From assembly GCA_019118885.1 (NCBI GenBank), contig DWYB01000086.1, forward strand, positions 1 to 64,000: 64,000 nt of DNA, given 5' to 3'. The stretch comes from Candidatus Mediterraneibacter surreyensis (GTDB lineage: Bacteria > Bacillota > Clostridia > Lachnospirales > Lachnospiraceae). Position numbers and translations under genes: made by a program. This document shows positions 52,019-61,252 of the stretch, piece by piece. Each line of letters begins with the position of its first letter. Positions within the stretch are counted from its first letter, which is position 1. Under the pieces are notes generated by a model. The model made no database searches. It was not told where the DNA came from and worked only from the letters and a program-made list of their open reading frames with translations.

Positions 52019-54169
52019 ATGGACATTAATCAGAAACTGACAGAAGAACTGAATGTAAAGCGCTGGCAGATCGATGCAGCGGTAAAATTGATAGACGAGG
52101 GAAACACGATCCCCTTTATCTCAAGATACAGAAAGGAAGTCACCGGATCGCTCAATGACGAGCAGCTCAGAAAACTGCATGAGCGGCTGATGTATCTGCG
52201 CAATCTGGAAGAAAAGAAGGAACAGGTTATCTCCAGCATTGAGGAACAGGGGAAGATGACGGAAGAACTGCGCAGCCAGATCCTGGCGGCGGAGACTCTT
52301 GTAACAGTGGAAGATCTGTACCGCCCGTATCGGCCGAAGAGGCGGACGCGCGCTACTATAGCTAAGGAGAAAGGTCTGGAGCCTCTGGCAGCTTACATCC
52401 TCCTTCAGAATGCGAAGGAACCTCTGGAAGAGACTGCAAAACAGTACATCTCGGAAGACAAAGAAGTTCTGACAGCGGCTGACGCGATCGCAGGCGCAAA
52501 AGATATTATCGCCGAGAATATTTCTGACAATGCGGATTACAGAACATGGATCCGTCGGGTGACCATGAAAAAAGGAAAGGTCATATCTGTGGCCAAAGAC
52601 CCGGAGGCCGAGTCCGTGTATGAGATGTATTATGAATTCGAGGAACCTGTTTCAAAACTGGCGGGGCATCGGATCCTGGCGCTGAACAGAGGGGAAAAGG
52701 AAAAGTTCCTGAATGTAAAAGTAGAGGCGCCGGAGGAGGAGATTCTTACTTATCTGGAGAAGAAGACGATACGCAGGGATAATCCGTATACGTCTCCGGT
52801 TCTGAAGCAGACGGTGGAGGACAGTTATCACCGGCTGATCGCACCGGCCATCGAGCGGGAGATCCGCAACGAACTTACGGAGAAAGCGGAGGACGGAGCA
52901 ATTGTAGTATTTGGAAAGAATCTTCAGCAGCTTCTTATGCAGCCGCCTATCACAGGACAGGTAGTGCTTGGCTGGGATCCGGCATTCCGTACGGGCTGTA
53001 AGCTGGCCGTGGTAGATCCTACCGGCAAGGTGATCGGCACTACGGTCATCTATCCTACGGCTCCTACTACTCCTCAGAAGATCAAGGCGAGCAAAGATCT
53101 GCTCAAGAAGATCATTCCGAAATATCATATTTCTCTGATCTCTCTTGGAAACGGAACCGCATCAAGGGAGTCCGAGCAGTTTATCGTGGAACTATTAAAA
53201 GAAATACCGGAGAAAGTACAGTATGTGATCGTCAATGAAGCGGGCGCGTCGGTGTATTCGGCAAGCAAGCTGGCCAGCGAGGAGTTCCCCAAGTTTGACG
53301 TAGGGCAGAGAAGCGCGGCGTCTATCGCAAGAAGACTGCAGGATCCTCTCGCAGAGCTGGTGAAGATCGATCCCAAGTCTATCGGAGTAGGGCAGTACCA
53401 GCATGACATGAATCAGAAAAAGCTGGGAGAGTCCTTAAGCGGTGTTGTAGAAGACTGCGTAAACAAAGTGGGAGTGGATCTGAATACGGCGTCTGCGCCG
53501 CTTCTCTCTTATATCTCCGGTATCAGCGGCGCCATCGCCAAGAATATCGTGGCTTATCGGGAGGAGAACGGACGGTTTACGGACAGAAGAGAACTTCTGA
53601 AAGTGCCGAAGCTTGGTCCTAAGGCCTACGAGCAGTGCGCAGGGTTTATGAGGATCCAGGGAGGAACGAATCCTCTGGATGCTACCGGAGTGCATCCGGA
53701 ATCCTACGAAGCTGCGGAAAAGCTTTTGGAGAAACAGGGATTTAAGACAGAGGATATTACAGAGCATCATTTGTCCGGTCTTTCCCTTACGATCAAAGAT
53801 TATAAAAAACTGGCGGAAGAACTTGGAATCGGTGAGATCACTCTGAGAGATATCGTTAAAGAACTTGAGAAACCTGCCCGGGATCCAAGAGATGAGATGC
53901 CTAAACCTATCCTTCGTACAGATGTGCTGGAGATGAAAGATCTGAAGGAAGGAATGGTGCTTAAAGGAACTGTCCGCAATGTCATCGATTTCGGAGTATT
54001 TGTGGATATCGGCGTCCACCAGGACGGATTGGTACATATCTCCCAGATCACGGACAGGTATATCAAACACCCGCTTGAGGTTGTGAGCGTGGGAGATATT
54101 GTAGATGTTAAAGTTATGAGTGTGGATCTGAAAAAGAAACGGATCCAGCTCACGATGAGAGGGATCTGA
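52019..54169 (+). CDS. tex: Tex-family RNA-binding transcription accessory protein
   Basis: Tex is a cytosolic nucleic-acid-binding protein linked to transcription and stress tolerance. The 716 residues show the N-terminal Tex helical domain, the YqgF/RuvX-like RNase H fold (GWDPAFRTGCKLAVVD), helix-hairpin-helix segments (LLSYISGISGAIAKNIVAYR and LLKVPKLGPKAYEQCAGF) and a C-terminal S1 domain from about 645 (GVFVDIGVHQDGLVHISQ). Length and order match the family. The ribosome binding site is modest (AAAGGG). It converges on the HAD gene. Confidence 0.97.
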   Translation: MDINQKLTEELNVKRWQIDAAVKLIDEGNTIPFISRYRKEVTGSLNDEQLRKLHERLMYLRNLEEKKEQVISSIEEQGKMTEELRSQILAAETLVTVEDLYRPYRPKRRTRATIAKEKGLEPLAAYILLQNAKEPLEETAKQYISEDKEVLTAADAIAGAKDIIAENISDNADYRTWIRRVTMKKGKVISVAKDPEAESVYEMYYEFEEPVSKLAGHRILALNRGEKEKFLNVKVEAPEEEILTYLEKKTIRRDNPYTSPVLKQTVEDSYHRLIAPAIEREIRNELTEKAEDGAIVVFGKNLQQLLMQPPITGQVVLGWDPAFRTGCKLAVVDPTGKVIGTTVIYPTAPTTPQKIKASKDLLKKIIPKYHISLISLGNGTASRESEQFIVELLKEIPEKVQYVIVNEAGASVYSASKLASEEFPKFDVGQRSAASIARRLQDPLAELVKIDPKSIGVGQYQHDMNQKKLGESLSGVVEDCVNKVGVDLNTASAPLLSYISGISGAIAKNIVAYREENGRFTDRRELLKVPKLGPKAYEQCAGFMRIQGGTNPLDATGVHPESYEAAEKLLEKQGFKTEDITEHHLSGLSLTIKDYKKLAEELGIGEITLRDIVKELEKPARDPRDEMPKPILRTDVLEMKDLKEGMVLKGTVRNVIDFGVFVDIGVHQDGLVHISQITDRYIKHPLEVVSVGDIVDVKVMSVDLKKKRIQLTMRGI

Positions 54170-54176
54170 TCTTTGA

Positions 54177-54800
54177 TCACTTCAGTAAAATACTGTACAG
54201 TTCCGAAGGAGTCTCGGGCAGATAATCTGCCGTGACTCCTTTGTTGTGTGTTCCCCACACTGCGAGAATGTGATCGATTCCCGCATTACATGCGCAGTTC
54301 ATATCATGCTGTGTATCCCCTATATAGACGATGTCCTGCCTGGAGACCCCGGTTATCTCCATATATTTGATCAGCGGATCCGGAGCAGGTTTAGGGCTCT
54401 CTACATCATCAGAACAGATGATCGTGTCGAAATAGGAACGGATAGGAACAGTGTTAAATACAAGATCCAGTTCTTCGTGTGTCCTGGAAGTGACGATTCC
54501 CAACAGACATCCTTGTTCTTTCAGACAGTCGAGAAGTTCAAGGATTCCGTCGAAGAGGCAGATCATATGAGCGTTTTTTCTCTCGTTTTCAATCCAGACT
54601 GTAAGAGTGGCGTCCGGATCGGAGGCTTTCAGCCTGTCCAGCGTGACTACGGAAGTACAGCCGAGTGAGAAAGTGAGTTCGCTGATGTCATAGCAGAATC
54701 CATCCGTAGTTTTCAGAGCCTGCTGGAGAGAACAGAGAATGTTCTCTGAGGTGTTGATGAGCGTTCCATCGACGTCAAAGACAATGTGTTTGTATTTCAT
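54177..54800 (-). CDS. HAD-superfamily hydrolase, phosphoglycolate phosphatase-like
   Basis: This 207-residue phosphatase has motif I FDVDGTLI, motif II VTSRT, the Lys of motif III in SPKPAPDPL and motif IV GDTQHDM. It belongs to the Gph/PpaX-like subgroup with a helical cap. The start at 54800 follows AGGAGG; a longer in-frame extension is not supported by family length. The substrate is not determined. Its 3' end contains a hairpin facing tex. Confidence 0.9.
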   Translation of the reverse strand: MKYKHIVFDVDGTLINTSENILCSLQQALKTTDGFCYDISELTFSLGCTSVVTLDRLKASDPDATLTVWIENERKNAHMICLFDGILELLDCLKEQGCLLGIVTSRTHEELDLVFNTVPIRSYFDTIICSDDVESPKPAPDPLIKYMEITGVSRQDIVYIGDTQHDMNCACNAGIDHILAVWGTHNKGVTADYLPETPSELYSILLK

Positions 54801-54915
54801 CGGATCCTCCTGTCCGCCGTAAGTCCGGCTATGAGTATTGGCGGAGCCTTTGCGTAATAGCTCCGTATGTATTAACGTCATTATAACAATGAATGATTTC
54901 GGAGTAAAGTATACC

Positions 54916-54944
54916 TTGACAATTGAAAAAATAGTTGTTATATT
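54916..54944 (+). promoter_or_regulatory. promoter of the DnaJ-like gene
   Basis: TTGACA (54916-54921) and TATATT (54939-54944) are separated by 17 nt. No CIRCE or CtsR repeat is visible. Confidence 0.8.
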
Positions 54945-54971
54945 ACAAATAGAACAAGTGGGGTGATTACA

Positions 54972-55961
54972 ATGACAGAAAAAAGAGATTATTATGAAGT
55001 GCTTGGCGTCAGCAGGAATGCGGACGAAGCGCAGATTAAAAAAGCATACAGAAAACTAGCGAAAAAGTATCACCCGGATACAAATGCGGGGGATGCAGAT
55101 GCAGAACAGAAATTTAAAGAAGTGACGGAGGCATATACCGTCCTGAGTGATAAAGAAAAGAGAAAGATGTATGATCAGTTCGGCCATGCCGCATTCGACC
55201 AGACGGCGGGAGCAGGCGCCGGAGCCGGCGGCGCAGACGGCGGGTTCTGGAGAACATACGGCGGACCGGGAGGCGGATATCAGGAGTATCACTTTGAGGG
55301 AAACATGGATGATATCTTCGGAGATATTTTCGGGGATATCTTTAAGCATGGAACCGGAGGAGGATTCGGCGGTTTTAACAACGGGTTTGCCAGAGGAAAT
55401 TTTCCGCAGAAAGGCAGTGATGTGAGAGCCGAAGTCACAGTAGGATTCGATGAGGCGGCATTTGGCTGTGATAAAGTCATCCGCCTGCAAGATCCGTCCA
55501 ATCCGGGCGGAGGAGTCCAGTCTCTTCAGGTGCATATTCCGGCGGGAATCGATACCGGTAAGTCGATCCGTCTGAAAGGCAAAGGAATGCCGGGAGTAAA
55601 CGGCGGTGAAGCCGGCGACCTTCTGCTGAAAGTGACAGTTGCGGCGAAACCGGGATATGAGAGAAAGGGAATGGACGTCTACACGACCGTCCATGTACCG
55701 TTTACAACAGCGGCATTAGGCGGAGAGGCGGTTGTCCATACGCTGTACGGCAATGTTCTCTGCAAGATCAGGGAAGGCACGCAGTCAGGGTCCAAGATCC
55801 GGCTGAGAGGCAAAGGTATCGTCTCTATGAAAGATCCGTCCGTGCACGGCGACCAGTACGTGACAGTGGAAGTGGATGTTCCGCAGCATCTGACTCCGGC
55901 TGCAAAGCAGAAATTAAGAGAATTCGAAGCGGTCTGTGCGGGAAAGGCCAGAACAGCATAA
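54972..55961 (+). CDS. DnaJ/CbpA-type Hsp40 co-chaperone without zinc finger
   Basis: This 329-residue co-chaperone stimulates a DnaK partner. It has a J-domain (about 5-70) with the HPD motif (KKYHPDTNA), a Gly-rich region (about 75-130), and two C-terminal substrate-binding domains (about 140-320). The four-Cys zinc-binding repeats of DnaJ are absent, as in CbpA. The ATG at 54972 is preferred over a GTG three codons earlier. It is monocistronic, with a promoter and a terminator. Confidence 0.94.
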   Translation: MTEKRDYYEVLGVSRNADEAQIKKAYRKLAKKYHPDTNAGDADAEQKFKEVTEAYTVLSDKEKRKMYDQFGHAAFDQTAGAGAGAGGADGGFWRTYGGPGGGYQEYHFEGNMDDIFGDIFGDIFKHGTGGGFGGFNNGFARGNFPQKGSDVRAEVTVGFDEAAFGCDKVIRLQDPSNPGGGVQSLQVHIPAGIDTGKSIRLKGKGMPGVNGGEAGDLLLKVTVAAKPGYERKGMDVYTTVHVPFTTAALGGEAVVHTLYGNVLCKIREGTQSGSKIRLRGKGIVSMKDPSVHGDQYVTVEVDVPQHLTPAAKQKLREFEAVCAGKARTA

Positions 55962-55976
55962 ATAAAAAGCATATAG

Positions 55977-56022
55977 AAGGGTATACGGAAAGGCGAAAGG
56001 TCTGATCCGTATGCCCTTTTCT
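55977..56022 (+). terminator. intrinsic terminator after the DnaJ-like gene
   Basis: AAGGGTATACGGA (55977-55989) pairs with TCCGTATGCCCTT, followed by TTCTT. Confidence 0.85.
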
Positions 56023-56056
56023 TATTCTGTCCGCATTTCTTTTTCCCTGTCTTTTC

Positions 56057-56085
56057 TTGCGCTTGTCATATGAATTTGTTATGAT
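56057..56085 (+). promoter_or_regulatory. promoter of rpiB
   Basis: TTGCGC (56057-56062) and TATGAT (56080-56085) are separated by 17 nt, 67 nt upstream of the start. Confidence 0.6.
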
Positions 56086-56152
56086 TAAAAAGCAGAATAT
56101 ACAGACAGCGTTTCTTTTGAGCCAGCGCTGTCGGAAAGAAGGAAGATATATT

Positions 56153-56599
56153 ATGAAGATAGGTATAGGAAATGATCACTCAGCTTTGGAACTGAAAGCG
56201 GAGATCATAGATTTCCTGAAAGAAAAAGGACATGAGGTTGTAGATTACGGAACGGATTCGTCCGAGAGCTGCGATTACCCGGTTTACGGGGAGATGGTGG
56301 CGCGGGCGGTAGCATCGGGCGAGGTCGACCAGGGAATCCTGATCTGCGGAACCGGACTTGGCATATCGCTTGCAGCGAACAAGGTAAAGGGAATACGGGC
56401 GGCATTATGCAGCGAGCCGTTTACGGCAAAGATGGCTAGAGCTCACAACAACTGTAATATCCTTGCATTCGGAGCGAGAGTTGTGGGCGCGGAGCTGGCA
56501 AAGATGATTGTGGATACCTGGCTGAATACAGAGTTTGAGGGCGGGCGTCATCAGAGACGTGTGGACATGATCACGGAAATCGAGGAAAAAGAACAATAA
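56153..56599 (+). CDS. rpiB: ribose-5-phosphate isomerase B
   Basis: RpiB interconverts ribose 5-phosphate and ribulose 5-phosphate in the pentose phosphate pathway. The 148 residues match the family. GNDHSALELK at the N-terminus and GILICGTGLGISLAANKVKGIRAA-type active-site residues, with Cys in ICGTG, are present. GAAGGAAG precedes the ATG at 56153. Family members can also act on allose 6-phosphate. The next gene starts 13 nt after the stop. Confidence 0.95.
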   Translation: MKIGIGNDHSALELKAEIIDFLKEKGHEVVDYGTDSSESCDYPVYGEMVARAVASGEVDQGILICGTGLGISLAANKVKGIRAALCSEPFTAKMARAHNNCNILAFGARVVGAELAKMIVDTWLNTEFEGGRHQRRVDMITEIEEKEQ

Positions 56600-56612
56600 G
56601 AGAGGAGCTCAT

Positions 56613-57614
56613 ATGCATGCGTACCAATTGACACAGTGGCTGCTGTTCTTCTTTATTTACAGTTTTATCGGATGGGTATGGGAGAGCTGTTACGTATCCG
56701 CGAAGAAACGTCACTGGGTGAACAGAGGATTCCTTCATGGCCCTATGCTGCCGATCTATGGATCCGGAGCGCTGGTGATCCTGGTAAGTACCATTGGCGT
56801 TCGGGAAAATCCGTGGCTGATCTTTCTCCTTGGAATGATCGCAGCTACATTGCTGGAATATATCACCGGCGCTGTGATGGAACAGATTTTCCATGTGAGA
56901 TATTGGGATTACAGTAATCAAAAACTGAATCTGAATGGTTATATCTGCGTAAGTTCCTCTTTGTGCTGGGGCGTGTTTTCTGTCCTGCTTGTGCGTGTCG
57001 TACATGTTCCCATTGAACAGGCAGTGCTGGATCTCCCGATCCTTGTTACAGATGCGGCGGCGTTTGTGTTGACCGCTGCTGCGTCGGTTGATCTGACTCA
57101 GTCATTTAACGAAGCTATGGATCTGAAACGTGTTCTTGTACAGCTTGAAGAGAGCAGAGAGCAGATCAGGAAAATGCAGGAGAAACTAAAAGTTACTTCT
57201 GAAGAGAAAATGGCGGATTACCGGCGCCGTTCCGATGAGATCGTGCAGGATTACAAAAGACGTGCGGCAGAGCTGGCAGAGAAGAGTCGTTCATATAAAG
57301 ATGCCTATCTTGAGCAGATCAGTATGAAACGTGCGCAGAGACGGCTTCAGCTTGAAGAATTGGCGGCGAGAGCGGAATTTCTGATGAAGGATGAACTCCC
57401 GTCAAAGGTAGATGCGCTGATCGGGGAAGAACGCCGGAAAGAGCTGGCAGGGCTCAAAGAGAGCATTGTAAGAGAATTTGGCAGGATGAGTTCCCGCACA
57501 GATAGAAATTATCTGCACATTGCCAGCCAGCTCAGGAGAAATCCGACGGCTTCATCAAAGAGATTTGCCGACGCTCTTAAAGAATTGAGAGATTCGCTTG
57601 ATAATATAAAATAG
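56613..57614 (+). CDS. CmpB-like putative ABC-type membrane protein with coiled-coil tail
   Basis: This 333-residue protein has a membrane domain of the ABC_trans_CmpB (putative ABC permease) family in its first 170 residues, with about five TM helices and the FIGWVWESCYVSAKKRHWVNR and GFLHGPMLPIYG motifs. A cytoplasmic coiled-coil tail (about 170-330, rich in E, R and K) follows. No ATPase gene is nearby. The family has no established function. Ribosome binding site GAGAGGAG precedes the ATG. Confidence 0.85.
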   Translation: MHAYQLTQWLLFFFIYSFIGWVWESCYVSAKKRHWVNRGFLHGPMLPIYGSGALVILVSTIGVRENPWLIFLLGMIAATLLEYITGAVMEQIFHVRYWDYSNQKLNLNGYICVSSSLCWGVFSVLLVRVVHVPIEQAVLDLPILVTDAAAFVLTAAASVDLTQSFNEAMDLKRVLVQLEESREQIRKMQEKLKVTSEEKMADYRRRSDEIVQDYKRRAAELAEKSRSYKDAYLEQISMKRAQRRLQLEELAARAEFLMKDELPSKVDALIGEERRKELAGLKESIVREFGRMSSRTDRNYLHIASQLRRNPTASSKRFADALKELRDSLDNIK

Positions 57615-57653
57615 CATGTATATGATACAGGCAGAGAGAAAGGAACGAGACAA

Positions 57654-58289
57654 ATGACAAAAAAGCAGCGGGCTTTGGAAGTGATCCGGCGATTGAAAGA
57701 AGAGTATCCGGACGCAGGCTGTACTCTGGATTATGATCAGGCGTGGAAACTCCTGGTCAGCGTGCGGCTCGCCGCCCAGTGTACGGACGCAAGGGTCAAT
57801 GTGGTGGTAGAAGGACTGTATGAAAAATATCCGGATGTGAATGCGCTGGCTGACGCGGATGTCAATGACATCGAAGAGATCGTGCGGCCCTGCGGCCTTG
57901 GGAAAAGTAAAGCACGGGATATCAGCGCCTGTATGAAGATGATACGGGATGAATACGGCGGAAAAGTTCCCGACGATTTTGATGAGCTTTTGAAGCTTCC
58001 CGGCGTGGGAAGAAAAAGTGCGAATCTGATTATGGGCGACGTATTCGGAAAACCGGCGATCGTGACGGATACTCACTGTATTCGTCTGGTAAACCGGATC
58101 GGCCTGGTAGACGGCATTAAGGAGCCGAAGAAAGTGGAGATGGCTCTGTGGAAGATCATTCCTCCGGAGGAGGGAAGCGATTTCTGTCACAGGCTCGTCT
58201 ATCACGGACGGGATGTGTGTACCGCACGGACGAAACCGCACTGTGACAGATGCTGTCTTGCAGATGTGTGCAAGAAAGTCGGCGTGTAA
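57654..58289 (+). CDS. nth: endonuclease III
   Basis: Nth is a bifunctional DNA glycosylase/AP lyase that removes oxidised pyrimidines. The 211 residues match the family. The helix-hairpin-helix is LPGVGRKSANLIMG with the catalytic Lys, and the catalytic Asp lies in VTDTHCIRL. The 4Fe-4S cysteines are in VCTARTKPHCDRCCLADVC. The spacing between the first two cysteines is seven residues instead of the usual six. AAAGGAACGAG precedes the ATG. Confidence 0.95.
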   Translation: MTKKQRALEVIRRLKEEYPDAGCTLDYDQAWKLLVSVRLAAQCTDARVNVVVEGLYEKYPDVNALADADVNDIEEIVRPCGLGKSKARDISACMKMIRDEYGGKVPDDFDELLKLPGVGRKSANLIMGDVFGKPAIVTDTHCIRLVNRIGLVDGIKEPKKVEMALWKIIPPEEGSDFCHRLVYHGRDVCTARTKPHCDRCCLADVCKKVGV

Positions 58290-58345
58290 CACGACGCGAA
58301 TAAAAACATATAAAAATATTCAAAATAAGAAAGAAGGAGGCAGAC

Positions 58346-60880
58346 ATGAAAAGTATTAAATTACGAGACAACTTTTATTGGACGGGTATTATCGACGATC
58401 AATTGAGAGTATTTGACATCATTATGTATACGGAGTTCGGAACGACCTATAACTCCTATGTTATGAAAGCGGGGAATAAGACCGTACTCTTTGAAACGGC
58501 AAAGGCAAAATTCTTTGATGAGTATCTTGAAAAACTTCAGGAAGTTATTGATGTACACAAGATCGATTATCTTGTTGTGAGTCATACGGAGCCTGACCAT
58601 GCCGGTAGTGTGGAAAGACTTTTGGATTACAGCCCTCAGATGAAGATTATTGCCACGGGATGTGCCCTTGGTTTCCTGAAAGAGATCGTTAATCGCGATT
58701 TTGTAGGGATCGCCGCAAGAGATGAGGAGAAGATGACCATCGGAAACCGGACGCTCAGGTTTATGTTTGTGCCGAATCTGCACTGGCCGGATACGATGTA
58801 TACGTTTATCGAGGAAGAACAGATTCTGGTTACCTGCGATTCGTTCGGATCCCATTACTGTCTGCCGGAAGTCGTTTCCACAGAGATCCGAAATGAGGAG
58901 GACTATCAGAAAGCGCTGAAGTATTACTATGACTGTATCATCGGACCATTTAAACCGTTTATGCTCAAAGCGCTGGACCGGGTAGAGAAGATGGACATTT
59001 CCATGATCTGTACGGGACACGGCCCGGTTCTGGTTGGCGACCGCATCAAGGCAGTGATGAGACAATACAGAGAGTGGTCGACAGTTGTCAATCCGAATCC
59101 GAGAAAGACAGTCATTATTCCATATGTGAGCGCTTACGGCTATACGAAAGCACTTGCGGAAAAGATTGCCGAAGGTGTGCGTGACAGTGGAGAAATCGAC
59201 GTGCGTTCCTACGATATGGTTGAGGCGGATGCAGCAAAAGTAAACGAGGAGCTTCTTTTCGCGGACGGTATCCTGCTCGGCACTCCGACTATTGTGGGAG
59301 ATGCGCTGAAACCGATCTGGGATCTGACCCTCAATATGTTCCCGGCGACATACGGAGGAAAGTATGCGGGAGCATTTGGCAGCTATGGATGGAGCGGCGA
59401 GGGCGTTCCGAATATTACGGCCCGATTAAAGCAGCTTAAGATGAAAGTTTCAGAGGGGTTCCGCGTCCGTTTCAAACCGTCCGAGGCGGATCTGATAAGC
59501 GCCTATGAATACGGATATCAGTTCGGATGCGTAGTACAGGATAAAGAGCCGGTGAAACCGAAGAAGAAAGGAGCAAGGAGTCTTGTAAAATGTCTTGTCT
59601 GCGGCGAGATATTTGACTCATCCCTGGAAATCTGTCCGGTGTGCGGCGTAGGCAAAGAGAATTTCGTACCGGTGGACGTAGAGGAGACCGGATATGAGAA
59701 CAATACCCACGAATACTACGTGATCCTTGGAAACGGAGCGGCCGGATTCAACGCTGCAAAAGCGATTCGCGAGCGGGATAAGACAGGTTCTATAGTGATG
59801 ATCTCCGACGAGCCGTATCCTGCGTATAACAGGCCTATGCTGACCAAATCCATTGTGGCGGGTCTGAGCGCGGAGCAGATCGCTATTGAAGGACCGGGCT
59901 GGTATGATGATAATAAAATATATCAGATGCTGGGCAAACAGATAAAAACTGTTGACATGAAAGAGCGGGAAGTGCTTCTGGAAAGCGGGGAAAAGATCCA
60001 GTTTACCCGCCTGATCTATGCGCTGGGAAGCGAATGCTTCATCCCGCCGATATCCGGCAGCGATCTTCCGGAAGTGGCGGCGATCCGCAGACTTTCGGAT
60101 GTGGAAAAAGTGGAGAAACTTATGGAGAATGCTGGCAGCGCAGTAGTGATCGGAGGAGGAGTCCTTGGTCTTGAAGCTGCCTGGGAACTGAAGAAGGCAG
60201 GACTGTCGGTAACTGTTCTGGAGGCGGCTCCGATCCTGATGGGCCGTCAGCTTGACACCGGTTCGGCGGAAATATTAAAAGAGATGGCAGCAAAACAGGG
60301 CGTGACGATCCGCACGGGGGTATCCGTGGAAGCGATCGAGGGCGACGGACATGTCAGCGGCGTACGACTTGCAGACGGCGAGACAGTCCCGGCTGAAATG
60401 GTTATTATATCCGCCGGAGTCAGGGCGAATACAGAACTTGCCCGCAAGATGGATCTTGAGATCGGACGTGCTGTTAAAACGGACAGTCATATGGCTACAA
60501 ATGTTCCGGGAGTCTATGCATGCGGTGATTGTGCCGAGTATGAAGGAGCCAACTTTGCGATCTGGCCGGAGGCAGTGGAGCAGGGCAGGATCGCAGGTGC
60601 AAATGCCGCCGGCGAAGAGCTGGAATACGAACCGGTTGAGGCTGCTCTTACATTCCACGGTATGAATACGGCGCTGTTTGCGGCGGGAGATAACGGAAAG
60701 AATCCGAACCTGCTGTACAAGACAGTGGAATTCCGGGATATGGGAAAAGGTCAGTATAGGAAGTATTTCTTCCTCAACAACAGACTTTCCGGAGTGATCA
60801 TGATCGGGGATCTCAGCGAGATGGCCAAGATGAGCGAGGCGCTGAAAAAACATGCCCTGTATAAAGATGTGATCCAGTAG
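58346..60880 (+). CDS. flavodiiron protein-rubredoxin-NADH:rubredoxin oxidoreductase fusion
   Basis: This 844-residue protein combines a complete O2/NO reductase chain. Residues 1-250 are the metallo-beta-lactamase-like diiron domain with H80-x-E82-x-D84-H85 (HTEPDH). Residues about 255-395 are a flavodoxin domain (VSAYGYTKALAEKI). Rubredoxin spans about 412-445 (CLVCGEIF and CPVCGVGK). Residues about 457-844 are an FAD/NAD(P)H-dependent rubredoxin reductase (VILGNGAAGFNAAKAI, VVIGGGVLGLEAA). Electrons would pass from NADH through FAD, rubredoxin and FMN to the diiron site. The order matches class F flavodiiron proteins known in anaerobes. AAGGAGG precedes the ATG. Confidence 0.95.
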   Translation: MKSIKLRDNFYWTGIIDDQLRVFDIIMYTEFGTTYNSYVMKAGNKTVLFETAKAKFFDEYLEKLQEVIDVHKIDYLVVSHTEPDHAGSVERLLDYSPQMKIIATGCALGFLKEIVNRDFVGIAARDEEKMTIGNRTLRFMFVPNLHWPDTMYTFIEEEQILVTCDSFGSHYCLPEVVSTEIRNEEDYQKALKYYYDCIIGPFKPFMLKALDRVEKMDISMICTGHGPVLVGDRIKAVMRQYREWSTVVNPNPRKTVIIPYVSAYGYTKALAEKIAEGVRDSGEIDVRSYDMVEADAAKVNEELLFADGILLGTPTIVGDALKPIWDLTLNMFPATYGGKYAGAFGSYGWSGEGVPNITARLKQLKMKVSEGFRVRFKPSEADLISAYEYGYQFGCVVQDKEPVKPKKKGARSLVKCLVCGEIFDSSLEICPVCGVGKENFVPVDVEETGYENNTHEYYVILGNGAAGFNAAKAIRERDKTGSIVMISDEPYPAYNRPMLTKSIVAGLSAEQIAIEGPGWYDDNKIYQMLGKQIKTVDMKEREVLLESGEKIQFTRLIYALGSECFIPPISGSDLPEVAAIRRLSDVEKVEKLMENAGSAVVIGGGVLGLEAAWELKKAGLSVTVLEAAPILMGRQLDTGSAEILKEMAAKQGVTIRTGVSVEAIEGDGHVSGVRLADGETVPAEMVIISAGVRANTELARKMDLEIGRAVKTDSHMATNVPGVYACGDCAEYEGANFAIWPEAVEQGRIAGANAAGEELEYEPVEAALTFHGMNTALFAAGDNGKNPNLLYKTVEFRDMGKGQYRKYFFLNNRLSGVIMIGDLSEMAKMSEALKKHALYKDVIQ

Positions 60881-60899
60881 AACTGTTTTCATTTTCCTC

Positions 60900-60928
60900 T
60901 TGATGGATCACCGCATTTAGTATATACT
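60900..60928 (+). promoter_or_regulatory. promoter of the HPr-like gene
   Basis: TTGATG (60900-60905) and TATACT (60923-60928) are separated by 17 nt, 28 nt upstream of the ATG. Confidence 0.75.
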
Positions 60929-60956
60929 ACCAAGGGTGTTAACAGGAGGTCAGAAA

Positions 60957-61196
60957 ATGGTTGAGAAAAAAATCAAATTCATAACGTCAGGTCAGTTGAT
61001 GAGCTTTTGCGACACATGCCGTAAGCTGAAATCAGATGTGGATGTAACGGACATTGCCAACAGAAATTTCCGCATTGATGGAAAATCGATTCTCGGGCTG
61101 ATGTCGATCAAGCTGGGGCTGCCCATGAGGCTGGTCGTAGACGGGGAGGACGAAGAACTGGCACACCAGTATTTTACGAAATATGAGTTTGAATAA
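60957..61196 (+). CDS. HPr-like protein lacking the phosphorylatable histidine
   Basis: This 79-residue protein has the HPr fold. The region equivalent to Ser46 of HPr is conserved (IDGKSILGLMSI), but the His15 site (GIHARPA in HPr) is replaced by FITSGQL, so it cannot take phosphate from enzyme I in the usual way. In Bacillus, the HPr paralogue Crh has the same combination and serves carbon catabolite repression. A regulatory role is inferred. GGAGG precedes the ATG at 60957. Confidence 0.85.
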   Translation: MVEKKIKFITSGQLMSFCDTCRKLKSDVDVTDIANRNFRIDGKSILGLMSIKLGLPMRLVVDGEDEELAHQYFTKYEFE

Positions 61197-61207
61197 CAGG
61201 AAAGAGC

Positions 61208-61252
61208 AAAAGGAGCATTTACCGCCTAGAACGGTGTAAATGCTCCTTTTTT
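61208..61252. terminator. bidirectional terminator between the HPr-like and MATE genes
   Basis: 61208-61224 pairs with 61232-61250 with A-run on one side and T-run on the other. The hairpin includes the last codons of the MATE gene. Confidence 0.88.

Noticed and set aside
54895..54944. Seventh copy of the shared upstream element ahead of the DnaJ-like gene
   Set aside because: ATGATTTCGGAG resembles the core, but the CAT triplet is missing and the distance to -35 is off by one or more.
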